From Ostrinia nubilalis (Eukaryota; Arthropoda; Insecta; Lepidoptera; Crambidae), in the NCBI RefSeq assembly GCF_963855985.1, contig NC_087119.1, positions 2,272,001 to 2,336,000 of the forward strand: 64,000 nt of DNA, in the 5' to 3' direction. Shown in pieces: positions 11,788 through 22,532 of the stretch (within the stretch, counting starts at the first letter, position 1; every line of letters begins with the position of its first letter). The notes under the pieces were generated by a model. That model worked only from the letters and a program-made list of their open reading frames with translations, made no database searches and was not told where the DNA came from. Made by a program: the position numbers and the translations under genes.

Positions 11788-11892
11788 ACAAACTTGACCT
11801 TCACTGGTTGGGTTTTTATTGGCGGTCAAGCTGTAGATCCTGGCTACACAGGAGTTGCAGCGGTGGTAACGAGAGGTGGGAACAGTCCCGTT
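11788..11892 (+). repeat. Short dispersed repeat, pair with 35563-35664
   Basis: Shares AACTTGACCTTCACTGGTTG, then TCAAGCTGTAGATCCTGGCT, then ACACAGG.GTTGCAGCGGT and GAGAGGTGGGAA.AGTCCCG with 35563-35664 in the same orientation. It is about 100 bp, of unknown class. Confidence 0.65.
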
Positions 11893-11904
11893 ACACAAAA
11901 CACT

Positions 11905-12027
11905 TTTAGGCTGAGTTGCACCACCTAACTTTAAGGGTAACTATGGCAATAACCGGTGCTTTTTGTATGGAGTTTGACAGCTTTTTGACGTTTGTCAAAG
12001 TCAAAGTAAGATCGTGCAACCCACCCA
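11905..12027. mobile_element. TTAGGCTG MITE, copy 1
   Basis: Starts TTAGGCTGAGTTGCACCACC and ends in GTGCAACCCACCC, with TTTTTGTATGGAGTTTGACA inside. Same family as 21278-21400 and, inverted, 41296-41418. The right end has diverged from the left. Confidence 0.75.
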
Positions 12028-12689
12028 TAATGTCGTCATCGACCCCTGGGGATCAATTCAAAATTGCACATAGGATCATCGGTATAAAATCGTTCATAAA
12101 AGGTGCAGGTTTATACGATTATATTTTATAAGTACATTAGTAATTAAGGAGTGTCATTTGGGATTATGGCGGTCACTTAACGGCGAGATAAACTCCGTCT
12201 AATTATGTGCCGTCCCCAGACAGTTTTTAGGGTTCCGTAGTCCTGACAAGGAACTTTTATTAGGGCTATATATCTAAGCGTTCCGGAGTTGGCGTTTGGA
12301 GTTGCAAAGTTTTAATTATGATCTTTGGTTACAGTCGGTAGAGCACGTCAGGCTATACATATTTGATACAAACTAGATTATTCTACCACTACATAACTTG
12401 CTACAGTGTTTAGGTTGATTTGCTGTCGTATGTACACAATATGGCCATGGAATATGAAGGGAGTTCAGATTATTAATGTGTATGCTACATGCCCTGGGCT
12501 GGGCCTAATCACAGTAGATAAATCAAACAGTACGGAAGCTTCATACAAACGCTCGAAATCAGACTCACGCACACAGACGCACGCTTTACACGAGCTCTAA
12601 GCGAACCTCGCAGTCCATCCGTCGCGAGTGTCGCGCGCGTTGTGTTTTTAATACTTAATAATTTTATTGCATGCGCTGTCCGCTGTATT
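12028..12689. other. No recognised feature
   Basis: Contains a short TTAGGGTTCCGTAG sequence near 12229, perhaps a scrap of the GGTTCCG repeat family, and a GC-rich patch at 12600-12645. No gene seen. Confidence 0.35.
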
Positions 12690-12798
12690 TTTAAAAACAT
12701 TCCACGAGTGTATTGCGTAGTATACGGCTGCTTGAACTCGGCATCTTCAAAACCAGAACTTTCATTTTTTAAACTTCGTAATAATTCTGAATTGTAAA
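12690..12798 (+). pseudogene. THAP-type zinc finger N-terminal remnant
   Basis: The forward frame reads IPRVYCVVYGC, then LNSASSKPELSFFK, then LRNNSEL and a stop at 12796-12798. A Cys-x4-Cys pair followed by an Asn and a K.P.LSFF motif is the start of a THAP domain, the DNA-binding finger of P-element-type transposases and some host proteins. The expected start codon is ATT (Ile) here, just before PRVYC, consistent with decay from ATG. The later Cys and His ligands are absent; CTTC|GTAATA could be a relic splice donor after the first exon. No P-element ends were found nearby. Confidence 0.5.
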
Positions 12799-13630
12799 AA
12801 TGATTAAATATTACTTTTTAAATAAAGTGCTTACATCTGATTTAGTAATAGTTCTTTTTAAATTACGTAATTACGCTTTTTATCAATTTATGTGTTCTAT
12901 TTGATAAAGTAATTTGCTCCGCGCGCTTTTGTACTAAGTGATGAACTGTATTTAAAATGAGGCAATAGCTATGTGAAAGTAAGTATCCGGTATTTTATTT
13001 ATGAGAATAGAATATCTTCTACCGGCCTCTAATAGTACTTAATCAATTTATTCGATTATGTATTCGATCATTATAGAACCTAATTAACGTTTTATTTTTT
13101 TGTTAACTACTTAGTCAATTAATTTATTCCATTAGGTATTTGATAATTAAAAAACCTAAATAAACGTTTTAATAAAGTCAGAACCTTATTAATTTTATAA
13201 AGATTAAGAGTGCCAACCCTAACACTCAGTTGAAGTGTAGGTATTTAACTCGCCGAAAGGGCTAAGTTTCCGTACTGCTTTAGCTCATATATCTACTGTG
13301 GCCTAATGCACTCTATACAGTTACTAAGGGGTTAAAAACTAAGATTGAGGGTATTGTTTCATCCAGTTACTATTGTTTAATCACGCCAGTATTCCTCGTA
13401 TAAATTCATAGCATATTGAAATAGTAATATTTTGTAAGTATGGTGTTTCCAACCCGTCAGGGTAGGGAGTGTAGGCCAAACCCTCCATAATTGTCTAAAG
13501 GTAATTAGGTAAAGACTAAAATATAATGATGATGATGATGTGCGTTAAGTAAGTATGTAAGGAGATATTTCGAATTTTTTTTCATTTTAGTTTATTAGCC
13601 ATTTTTTTTCGTCCTGAAACAACAAAAAGT
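12799..13630. other. No recognised feature
   Basis: AT-rich sequence with a GATGATGATGATG microsatellite at about 13527-13540. The CCGTCAGGGTAGGGAGTGTA text just upstream may be a scrap of a GATG-tailed retroelement 3' end, but it is too short to assign. Confidence 0.35.
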
Positions 13631-13764
13631 TAAGCTTCAGCCAAACCAACGCGTTCAGATTACGTCGGCGATGGCGATCACTGCGCGTGCACACGCCAAT
13701 GACAGGACGCGCGACCAATGACATCGCCGACGCGATCTGCACGCGTTGGTTTGGCTAAAGCTTT
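13631..13764. mobile_element. GC-rich palindromic MITE, 134 bp
   Basis: Left arm AAGCTTCAGCCAAACCAACG and right arm CGTTGGTTTGGCTAAAGCTT are inverted copies. The core has CGTCGGCGAT, GCGCGACC and CCAATGACA motifs in both orientations. Related to 4953-5100. Confidence 0.7.
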
Positions 13765-13786
13765 ACTTAGCAACGAGTTGTAAAGC

Positions 13787-13984
13787 CCGGTCGCCGAGCA
13801 CGTAGAATTTCGTTCAATGACCCCAAGCTACCCATCCTTTACGCGCGTAATTACGTTGCTGTCGCGCTTGCACACTCACTGCGGCCGCACGTCACACAGT
13901 CGCGACAGCAATATAATTACGCGCAAACGATAAGGATGTGTAGCTTGGGGTCATTGGATGAAATCCTACGTGCTCGGCGACCGG
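13787..13984. mobile_element. Palindromic MITE, 198 bp
   Basis: Left arm CCGGTCGCCGAGCACGTAG and right arm CTACGTGCTCGGCGACCGG pair exactly. The match continues inward through TTTC.TTCAATGACCCCAAGCTAC and CATCCTTT. The core has TTGCTGTCGCG on both sides. It lies only about 20 bp from the preceding MITE; the two are different families. Confidence 0.8.
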
Positions 13985-15160
13985 ACTATAGAACTTTTAC
14001 ACATACTTGAGCAAACAAACATACAGATCAAAGTTAACACATTAAACTTTATGTCCACCTACAAACTGACTAGTTGAAAATGTGCATTCGTTCTCCCAAC
14101 CAATTACACGGGAGCAAGAACGCAATTCTTAAATATCGTATTGTTCCTCTAATTTCGAGAAAAAACACGTGTTGGAAATGCAATCTTCTAAAATAGGTCG
14201 TATACGTGTGGGCTTAAAGTTTCAGTTGGAACACCCAGTTTGGGACGCCGGTACATTTGGTATTCATCTCATGGCCGGTTCCACCCAATGATATTAAGGC
14301 GCAGCCCTTTTTATTTAAAGCCTTCGAGATAACATGGCGGTGTGATATATTTTGTTAACAACACTTTTAGTGGCTGGTTTAAGCTTGGCACATCTATTTG
14401 ACTTCACCCTGCTTTGTGTTATTTAACAGTCTGAGGTTTATTGCGAATCTTGAAGACAAGATTCTATTAGGTACATAGTGTAGTGAAATGAAATGAAATT
14501 ACATACTAACGAATCGTTAGTAACGATCATCATTTTCGGATGATAGTGAAAGAAAATTAAAGAAGTGTAATTAATTTGACATCGTCTATGTGACCTGATA
14601 TGAGATTGGACAATTTGTATTATCAAAAATAGGCACAAAAAATATTTACAAAATTAATCATGTATTCTTGACTTATTGGTTGCTCGACGAAACCAGCTGT
14701 GGTCTCGGGTTTGATTTCGTTGGACAGATTTTTAGAGTAATAAGAATAATAAACAAATTGGCAAGATAATTATTACATAACAAAATGACCGATCGCAATG
14801 AATTCCCTAATTAAAAAAGTGTCAATATTTATTTTCAATGCTTCATAGTGAAAATTTAACCCTTTAACGGTCATAACATAATCAAATTTTGTTTGTTTTT
14901 CGACCTTAAGACAAGCGAATAGGGTTAAAAATTTGGTGGGAAATATATTCCCACTGCGTTTAGGATTAAGATGTAAAGGCCCAAGAGCACTGGCTCTTAA
15001 TGGTTCAATAGCTGAAACTGAATAATTGGGTTAGCCAAAACATGATTAGAATGGCTGAACACTAATCCCAAGACACGCTGGCCTACTCAGGGAAGTCGAT
15101 GAGTTCACTCTGGATTGACAGTCAGGATCACCAGGGTGATTACAAAATTAATTACGTAAC
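13985..15160. other. Unclassified AT-rich stretch
   Basis: No gene seen. Positions 14890-14972 share an ~80-bp imperfect block with 3917-4000. Confidence 0.4.
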
Positions 15161-15490
15161 TACACTCGCGAGCAAAAGTATGGAATCACATACATGAAGT
15201 TGTTTCCACGCGATCTTGTGTACTAACGAATTTGTTAGTAACAAAAAAAGTGGCACCATTTTAAAGATTAAACTTTTAACTTTAAATTGATACCACATTT
15301 ATTTAAATCACACCAGTATTTAAAAAGATATCCCGCCTAATGTGAAGAAGTAAGGAAAAAGACATGTATCAACTGTTTGATACGTCGCGAGTTGCGGCCT
15401 ATTTACCTCCTATAAAAGCACGTGTTTTCGGATTTTAGCTTTCACACGTTGATCCATACACATCTCCGCTTCTTTTGACACTTTACCTGG

Positions 15491-15860
15491 GATTCTACAC
15501 CTTCAGAAGCAGCACAAATTGTTGCACTATTGCAAGAAGGGCTCAGCCACCGGGCTGTCGCACGTCAGCTCCACATAAGCCAGTCCTGGGTTTCGAAAGT
15601 TTTAAGACGCTTTCGGGAGACTGGTACCTTTATCCCGAGACCAAGTTCTGAACAGCGCCGGTGCATATCGCAGAGGGATGACCGTTTTTTCATGTCAAAC
15701 TCTCTATGAAATCGTCATTTGACTGCTATCGACGTCCAGAAAGAGCTCAGAAATGTTCGTAGGATAGCTGTTAGCAAGTGGACAGTTCGTCTAAGATATG
15801 AGCAATAGAATTTAACTCCAAAAAGGCCTGCCACAGGCTCGAAACTGACGGCAGGTCACC
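15491..15860 (+). pseudogene. Tc1-like transposase N-terminal half, left arm
   Basis: Reads DSTPSEAAQIVALLQEG, then LSHRAVARQLHISQSWVSKV, then LRRFRETG and IPRPSSEQRRC. This is the first helix-turn-helix and GRPR-like linker of a Tc1 transposase, followed by the start of the second helix-turn-helix. A stop follows FFMSNSL, after which HLTAIDVQKEL and further fragments continue. The catalytic DDE domain is absent. The upstream leader runs from the terminal repeat without other genes. Confidence 0.75.
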
Positions 15861-16099
15861 GATAAGCACGCTTTCAATTTGCTCGTACACATCTCGATGG
15901 GAAGTCGAGCAAGCCACCCCCATAAGCCACTGTTTCAGCGAACCAGCACTGCACAAATGGCTCTCCAGGCCGCCTATAGACTCGCTCTCTTAGACTGCTG
16001 CACTGCAAACACATTCTGCATTCATCGGATAACAGAATTTGCCTCCATTACTCACCTTCCCATCAAAATGGGTGCGAGCAAATTGAAATTGGGTGCTTG

Positions 16100-16470
16100 T
16101 CGGTGACCTGCCGTCAGTTTCGAGTCTGTGGCCGGCCTTTTTGGAGTCAAATTCTATTGCTCATATCTTAGACGAACTGTCCACTTGCTAACAGCTATCC
16201 TACGAACATTTCTGAGCTCTTTCTGGACGTCGATAGCAGTCAAATGACGATTTCATAGAGAGTTTGACATGAAAAAACGGTCATCCCTCTGCGATATGCA
16301 CCGGCGCTGTTCAGAACTTGGTCTCGGGATAAAGCTACCAGTCTCCCGAAAGTGTCTTAAAACTTTCGAAACCCAGGACTGGCTTATGTGGAGCTGACGT
16401 GCGACAGCCCGGTGGCTGAGCCCTTCTTGCAATAGTGCAACGATTTGTGCTGCTTCTGAAGGTGTAGAAT
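16100..16470 (-). pseudogene. Tc1-like transposase N-terminal half, right arm
   Basis: Inverted copy of the left-arm fragment. It reads the same helix-turn-helix sequence (LSHRAVARQLHISQSWVSKV) on the minus strand and carries the same stop after FFMSNSL. The shared stop means the damage predates, or was copied with, the duplication that made the palindrome. Together the arms could form a long hairpin transcript. Confidence 0.75.
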
Positions 16471-16884
16471 CCCAGGTAAAGTGTCAAAAGAAGCGGAGAT
16501 GTGTATGGATCAACGTGTGAAAGCTAAAATCCGAAAACACGTGCTTTTATAGGGGGTAAATAGGCCGCAACTCGCGACGTATCAAACAGTTGATACATGT
16601 CTTTTTCCTTACTTCTTCACATTAGCGAGATATCTTTTTAAATACTGGTGTGATATAAATGAATTTGGTATCATTTTAAAGTTAAAAGTTTGATCTTTAA
16701 AATGGTGCCACTTTTTTTGTTACTAACAAATTCGTTAGTACACAAGATCGCGTGGAAACAACTTCATGTGAGTGATTCCATACTTTTGCTCGCGAGTGTA
16801 GATTTTTATAGAAAGTGGTGCACAAATTACTAATAGTCCCGTTAACCGCTTCAGCTAAGATAAATATAGTAATGTGCTTGTATA

Positions 16885-17280
16885 CAGGGTGTTGATTTCA
16901 ATCCTCGCCATATTTAGGGAGTTGATTAAGTAGCTTTTTCTGATCACGAATCAGTAAAAAAATTGACTTAGAAAAAACTTTAAAACGCACTTTAACTTTA
17001 GTCAGTCAAATAAAAATACCTATTTACACTACCTACCTACTTTACTTTGCTTCCTTCAGTAGGCTATCCGACATAATAAGCGAGCAATCCGCGTAGCTCG
17101 ATGGTGCCGCAGTGTAAACATATTGCAGTATTGCGAGCCACAATACAGTTGATGTCACACGGAAAATATTCGCTAAAAATTCCACTTTCGTTTGTAATTT
17201 TTTTTTTATGGATAATGCGTTTATATAAGTCATAATAGATCACCTAAATAAATATGGCGAAGATTGAAATCAACACCCTG
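16885..17280. mobile_element. TA-flanked mariner-type MITE, 396 bp
   Basis: Left end CAGGGTGTTGATTTCAATCC and right end GATTGAAATCAACACCCTG are inverted copies, each bordered by TATA. The end resembles that of the mariner-like element at 1834-3073 (CAGGGTGTTACTTTGCATTC) and both continue into GCCATATT. No coding capacity, so probably a deletion derivative. Confidence 0.8.
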
Positions 17281-17307
17281 TATAATAGGGTCCAACAAGG
17301 CAAAAGT

Positions 17308-17411
17308 AAAGGAAGCAGGAAAGGCACTGAATGCAGGCCGCTACCAACCGGGCAATATGGAAATCATTGGGGGAGGCCTATGTTCAGCAGTGGACATCCA
17401 GTGGCCTGGAC
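17308..17411 (+). mobile_element. RTE-type LINE 3' end, 5'-truncated
   Basis: Contains GGAAGCAGGAAAGGCACTGA, ATGCAGGCCGCTACCAACC, GGGGGAGGCCTATGTTCAGC and AGTGGACATCC. This is the GATG-tailed RTE subfamily also seen at 39037-39272. It starts about 25 bp after the MITE end. Confidence 0.7.
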
Positions 17412-17689
17412 GACGTTCCTCGGATCTCGAATCGGCCACTCCGATAAAAACACCGCGTTGAGCTATTGTCGCCTCTTCATTTGCAATATTGCGCAATTGT
17501 TTGTTATCCCAAATAAAATAAAATAAATAAATTCTTCGTATAATTAGTTAGCAAGATGAAACAAGACCTAGTTATTATTTATGAATGTATGGTTATTTAT
17601 TATGCTTTCTCTTCTTTCCTGTCACTGGGTTTTCTGCGAAATAACGCTTTCTCAGAATACAATTCATTGAGTAGGTCAATTTCTCAGAG

Positions 17690-20451
17690 AACAATTCGAC
17701 GGTCCCTACGTACAATTCAGTATCTACCAGTTCCGTGATTTGCCGTTTTTGTTTGCAAAACCTTCAGAGCACCCAACAGTTACGGCTCAGTTAAAAAAAC
17801 ATACAGTTTTTATTCAAATTGAACCTTAAAACGCCAAAAAACAAATCCCGCAACTACAAAATTAGAACGATTTCCGCAGTAAAATTGCATTAGTGGGAGT
17901 TAAGAAATTTTACGTTGGACCGCACGCCTTACTCCGCGCGCCCAGCCCCGCAACTGCCATTTTCATTCGCGCAGATCGAGTAAATTTATACGTAATTTAT
18001 GAAGGAAATAGGTATTATTATGGTTTCTGACTTAATTTATTTCACTCAACATTATACCAACGACAAATTAATCAATTAACTGTAGGCATAAGATAGTTGC
18101 GTTGTTTTACTAGGGAAAATTAAAGTTACTATTATAAGTAGGTGGCACTTACCTATTTTTACGTCGGAAAATTAAAGTATCTTCTAGCCGTAACTGCCAC
18201 TACAAATGTTTTACTTTGGAAAAGTTTGTTTTGTGTCTATAAGTTAGTGCCAGTAACGGTGTTTTACGCTGAGAAATTGTATTTTAGCAATATTTGGTGG
18301 AGATAAAAGTGAAGTCAGAACAATATAAAATATGATACAACACGACTGAAGTATCTAGGATCATTTATTAGACTCAACGCAACCAAGTTCTTCTCCTATG
18401 CTACTTTATAATACAAGATACAAGTAAAAAATCATAAAATGTATTTTATTTATTTATTAAGCATAATAAGGCAATAAGAAATAAATATAAGCAGGTAACA
18501 CTTTCAAACAAAAGCTTCAATTAACTGCATTTAGAAGCTACTATTACATGATAATGCTTACATGATATTGCATACATACATACATACCCGCCAGAAGGAT
18601 GAGGTATACCCACTAAAAATACCCTAACTATGATATTCCGGACAAAGACCTCTCCCGCCTACACGGCGACAGTTGGGACGAGAGCAACTGGAAGTACACA
18701 GCTTTCCCATACACAAACTCACCGTCAGCAGATGGTGGTGGTGGCCTATCTATACAATGCCTCCCGTGCAGCCTCACGCCCCTATTACGCTGGCCATTAC
18801 CGAGGAAGGAAGATAGGAGGCAATTATACTGTCACCTTCCCTGGAGCGAATTCAAATGCACCCGCACTTGGTTCGTAGTCGCGCTATCGTACCGCAGTTT
18901 CTTGCGGCACCTTGTCATCTCAGATAGAGGTGATTCATAACCACCCAGGTTTTGCTACCGTCCAAATAGCTATAGACTATGCTATCCCGTAAGAATATGG
19001 TGTGTCGTATGTTCCTAGCCACCGCAATACAGGTAGGGCTCGAAGGATAAGTGCCCAGTCATGGTGCGATCGCTCGAGCAACCTTAAACTTCAGCACAAG
19101 TGCGAATAAAGTTCGGTGGCCCAACTTAGCCACGGCGAGGTGGTTTATCAACTACTAGACTACAGCACAGTCTAGCGAGTCTCACGTCAAATGGCCTCTC
19201 TGTCCTCCTAAGGCGGAGCTTTCACCTCGTTCTTCACGCTGCGTTAAAGCCGACGATGTAGCCCTGTAGACTTTCTGGACCTTTTAAGGTCTTAGAAGAT
19301 GGGCAGCGTTACCCTTCCCTACGAGGGTGATGCCTTAGATGGGATAGAATCATGCTTTTGAGGGTGCCAGCTGCCAGTATAGAGCTCCCGGCCTTTCTCC
19401 ATAGCCTTCCGACATAGAGTTTTCGGACCTCCAAATTAGGGAAGCAGCCACGAAAAAGCAAGCTGTCTTCCATACGCACGGCGACGGATTGGAAAAAGTA
19501 CGAGCTGCCACTGGTTATATACAATTAAGGTCACCGTATTTGCGCTCAGTACTTGGCGCCACTGGTGATTAACAGGACCTTATTCTTAGATATTTGATCT
19601 GGGCCTTAGCTTTGACAGTGATGCGGGCGTCGGGTGATGGTGTCAGGGATGCCTTTAAATATATGTGGTCCCTGGCCTGGGGCGACCATAATGCCGTCTG
19701 TGGCGCCCAGGCAAGCCGCCTCGCTGTTGGAGGGGAGGCTCTGAAAGTTATGAAGATATTCTTGTAATTATGAAACTATCTGCATGAAAGATGATACCTT
19801 GAAATGTCCATGCCCTTGAAAAGGGTTCCATTTAGTACCCAGTCGTATTTAATGTTCCACAAGATCGAACTCAAAAAAGACCCATGTGGATCTTCGGACT
19901 CGATGCCATGCTGTCAAACCTGGCCGGCATTTGACAAAGAAAATTTACCGGTTCTACAGGTATTATTCAGTCAAAAGACCCCTTAGATAAGGAAGAATCT
20001 TAAGGTATTGAAGTGCCTCCAATATGCAACTATGTGGGAAACGAGGCGGGACGCTGTTAAGCCTCGTCAAGCAGGACTATGGGCCTAGCGTGAGAGCTAC
20101 GGTCAGTAGTAGCTGAACTTTGTTCCCGTGTACAATTACTTATGTGGCAGTTAATAATTTAAACAAACATATTAATCCAACGTAAAAGCCAGTAAGTACC
20201 ACTTACGTCATTTGTAATTAGAAACTTTCCGTTGTATAAGTGAGTAAATGACAAATAATATACTTATTGTGATTATATTTTGATAATTCTTCATGTTTTA
20301 TAAAATATACCTCATATAAAACTATTATACCAAATTTCATCAATGTATGATAAATAGAACGCGAGCTACACATGTTTAAACCTTCAAACCGCTCTCCTGT
20401 AAAATTGGCCGTTTTCAGATACGTTACTATACGTAGGGACCGTCGAATTTA
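17690..20451. repeat. 2.76-kb segment bracketed by a 20-bp perfect inverted repeat
   Basis: AATTCGACGGTCCCTACGTA near 17693 and its exact reverse complement near 20432 bracket this stretch. The flanking AATT would suit a target duplication, but the inward sequence diverges quickly after the 20 bp. Inside, 18600-20115 is distinctly GC-richer than its surroundings and looks like decayed coding or leader sequence of a retroelement. A CATACATACATAC microsatellite sits at about 18574-18592. The bracket may be the ends of a DNA transposon carrying the other element, or a coincidence. Confidence 0.35.
18617..18940 (+). pseudogene. Unrecognised open frame, probably retroelement-derived
   Basis: A frame open from 18617 to the TAA at 18938 has about 107 codons without a stop and ordinary amino-acid composition, including DLSRLHGDSWDESNWKY, then a Gly run, then LTPLLRWPLPR and HLPWSEFKCTRTWFVVALSY. 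There is no ATG near its beginning. Downstream sequence to about 20115 keeps the same GC-rich character but is broken by stops. I do not recognise a domain. It could be the 5' region of a non-LTR retrotransposon. Confidence 0.3.
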
Positions 20452-21277
20452 TATTGATATTATATTAATATAGTCATCAAAAATAACTCAACTTCGGTTA
20501 ACAGAAGATTATTTGTAAAAAGCTGAATTCTATGTATTTCTTACGGCTTTTGTTATGTAATTCGGAATTTACTTTAAATTTATTTATTTCAGAGTTACTG
20601 TATTACATTTAAAGGATGAGCAATAAAGAGTATTATGTCTATTTATCTATAGACAAGTCAATCTTTTCAAGGACTATTATAACTTAGTTTGAGAACAACA
20701 GTGTGCACTCCAACGTTAATAATGGAGATATTATTAAAGGCGTTCAAAAGTTACTACTTCTTGAATATTTGACCGGGAGAGAGGAAACGGGTCTCCAGGG
20801 GAAACCTTCTTGAGCCCAGGGGAAATCTGCTACATCGGCCGATTAGAATACCCTGGCTAGTTTCGGTTTATGAAGAATATTTCGGCGGGAGATAAAACTA
20901 AACACTGTACCTTAAGTCGACGTAATAGGATCGATTTTGCAACCAATATTTGGCTCTGGACTGTACCTACGTTTGCGGTTGCGGTCAGGGTAAGGGTTAA
21001 ATCATCGTTTTAGGGAGTTGTGTACTGATTTAAGGCCCTTATTAAACGTAGCTCAAATTCAAGCTTTGACTCCAGACTGATTGGTTCTAGTTAAATATAA
21101 TTGATGCAATCGCAGATTTCAATCTATTGATTAGATTCATACTCGAGTGTATGTTCAAAAGTAAGAGTATATAATATGGTTGTGCTTTTTCAGTAGTTAA
21201 AAGCCGGAGGTAGGTACATGTTGTTCAATAATACTTTATTAGCTTACCTATAATAAAATATGTTATACGAGTAGATA
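20452..21277. other. No recognised feature
   Basis: AT-rich; a short GC-richer patch at 20770-20850. No gene or element ends seen. Confidence 0.4.
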
Positions 21278-21400
21278 CTTAGGCTGAGTTGCACCACCTA
21301 ACTTTGACGGTAACTATGAAGATAATCGGTGCTTTTTGTATGGAGTTTGACAGATTTTTGACGTTTTTCCAAGTTAAAGTAGGTGCAACCCAGCCTAAGT
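21278..21400. mobile_element. TTAGGCTG MITE, copy 2
   Basis: Ends ACTTAGGCTGAGTTGCACC and GGTGCAACCCAGCCTAAGT are inverted copies. Internal text (TTTTTGTATGGAGTTTGACA, TTTTTGACGTTT) matches 11905-12027. It is 123 bp and the most intact copy in the window. Confidence 0.85.
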
Positions 21401-21763
21401 GTTGTAGACAAAAAGTTCAAATAAAAACATGACAACATTCATTTTAAAAGTTGGCTTTATAATTCCCGTTTGAAGCAAATTAATTTTTTTTTTGTTTTCA
21501 TTTTAAAAAAGTCTAAAAATTATTAAAAATCATTGCTCAAGGAAAAAAGACAAATAAGATTCCACTGAACCCGCAAAGAATACGGATGGGATCCATACTT
21601 TTTGAGATTATGTAAATCCTGTATGGGATGTTGAATAATAGGAGCAGCATTAGAAACTAGCCTCCAAGATCTGGGTCATTTGATATAAGACTGACCCATC
21701 TTTTCTTGAGAAACCAAAACATAGTATAATTTTTGTGTTTTAAATTTAGATTTTTCTATTCCG
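21401..21763. other. No recognised feature
   Basis: AT-rich sequence between a MITE and a retroelement 3' end. Nothing assignable. Confidence 0.4.
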
Positions 21764-22002
21764 TTTGGTTGGTGGTAAGGCTTGTTCTAAGTCCGCCTGG
21801 CTAGCTACCACCATCTTATCTAAAGTCTGTCGCCATAACAACAATGTTAATAGCATTGTTGTGTTCGGGCAGTTAGAGGTAAGATAGCCAGTTCCTCAGT
21901 GGTTGAGGATTCCGGGTGAAGCTCGCTTCCACCTTCGACCTGATCATCACTTACCATCAGGTGAGATACAGGCCAAGAGCTTTCTCGTTGTGGATAAAAA
22001 AA
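21764..22002 (+). mobile_element. Non-LTR retroelement 3' end
   Basis: Contains GTTGGTGGTAAGGCTTGTTC, CCGCCTGGCTAGCTACCACC, CTTACCATCAGGTGAGATAC and ends in GTGGATAAAAAAA. The ACTTACCATCAGGTGA motif before an A-rich tail is shared, in reverse, with the LINE ends at 39940-40092 and 60240-60362, so it probably uses the same reverse transcriptase. LINE versus SINE cannot be settled here. Confidence 0.55.
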
Positions 22003-22532
22003 ATCAATGATTGTTATGCAAGTTTATTTTTTTATGGTTACGAAGTCAACTGAAATTAATACCTGAAAATGATTTTTGCACACAGGTTTTTGAATTATGT
22101 TTGTCGATTATTCTTATTGTACCAAAGCGTGTTGTATAACTTTCTTAAAAAAAGATATTCGTTTTCAGTTAATACGTCATTGTTGGTGATAAAATACTTT
22201 TCTGAAATCACTAATTCTAAGGCTATAAACTAGGTTTCTATACACTATTTGCCACACATAGCGATGATTTAAAATTTTGATTTTGTTAATTTAAAAATGA
22301 AGCAAATAAGCCAATTGGGTGTCCTATCGAATGCATGGCACAACTTAAGCTATTTTACGCCAATTGCATCGGTTTCGTTCACATGTACTACATGAAGTAC
22401 AATTTGAATTCCATTCAGTTTCAATTCTACCCAAAACAAATTGTAAAGTAAATCAACATTATTCATGTAATTTACTTTAGAAATTAACCAATTTTCAACA
22501 CAAACAGTTCTTATTGACGTGCCGTATTTATA
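22003..22532. other. No recognised feature
   Basis: AT-rich, no gene seen. Confidence 0.4.

Larger units (their letters stand above)
15163..16798. mobile_element. Tc1-like element rearranged into a long palindrome
   Basis: The ends are CACTCGCGAGCAAAAGTATG and its inverted copy, with TA target dinucleotides at 15161-15162 and 16799-16800. From both ends inward the two halves are near-identical inverted copies for about 700-740 bp. Each arm has the terminal repeat, a leader, and the N-terminal half of a Tc1-type transposase pointing inward (separate entries). The middle, about 15906-16051, is unpaired. No C-terminal DDE part is present, so this is a foldback-type non-autonomous element of 1636 bp. 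The arms differ at scattered positions (for example AGACGCTTTCGG versus AGACACTTTCGG), so the structure is not brand new. Confidence 0.85.
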
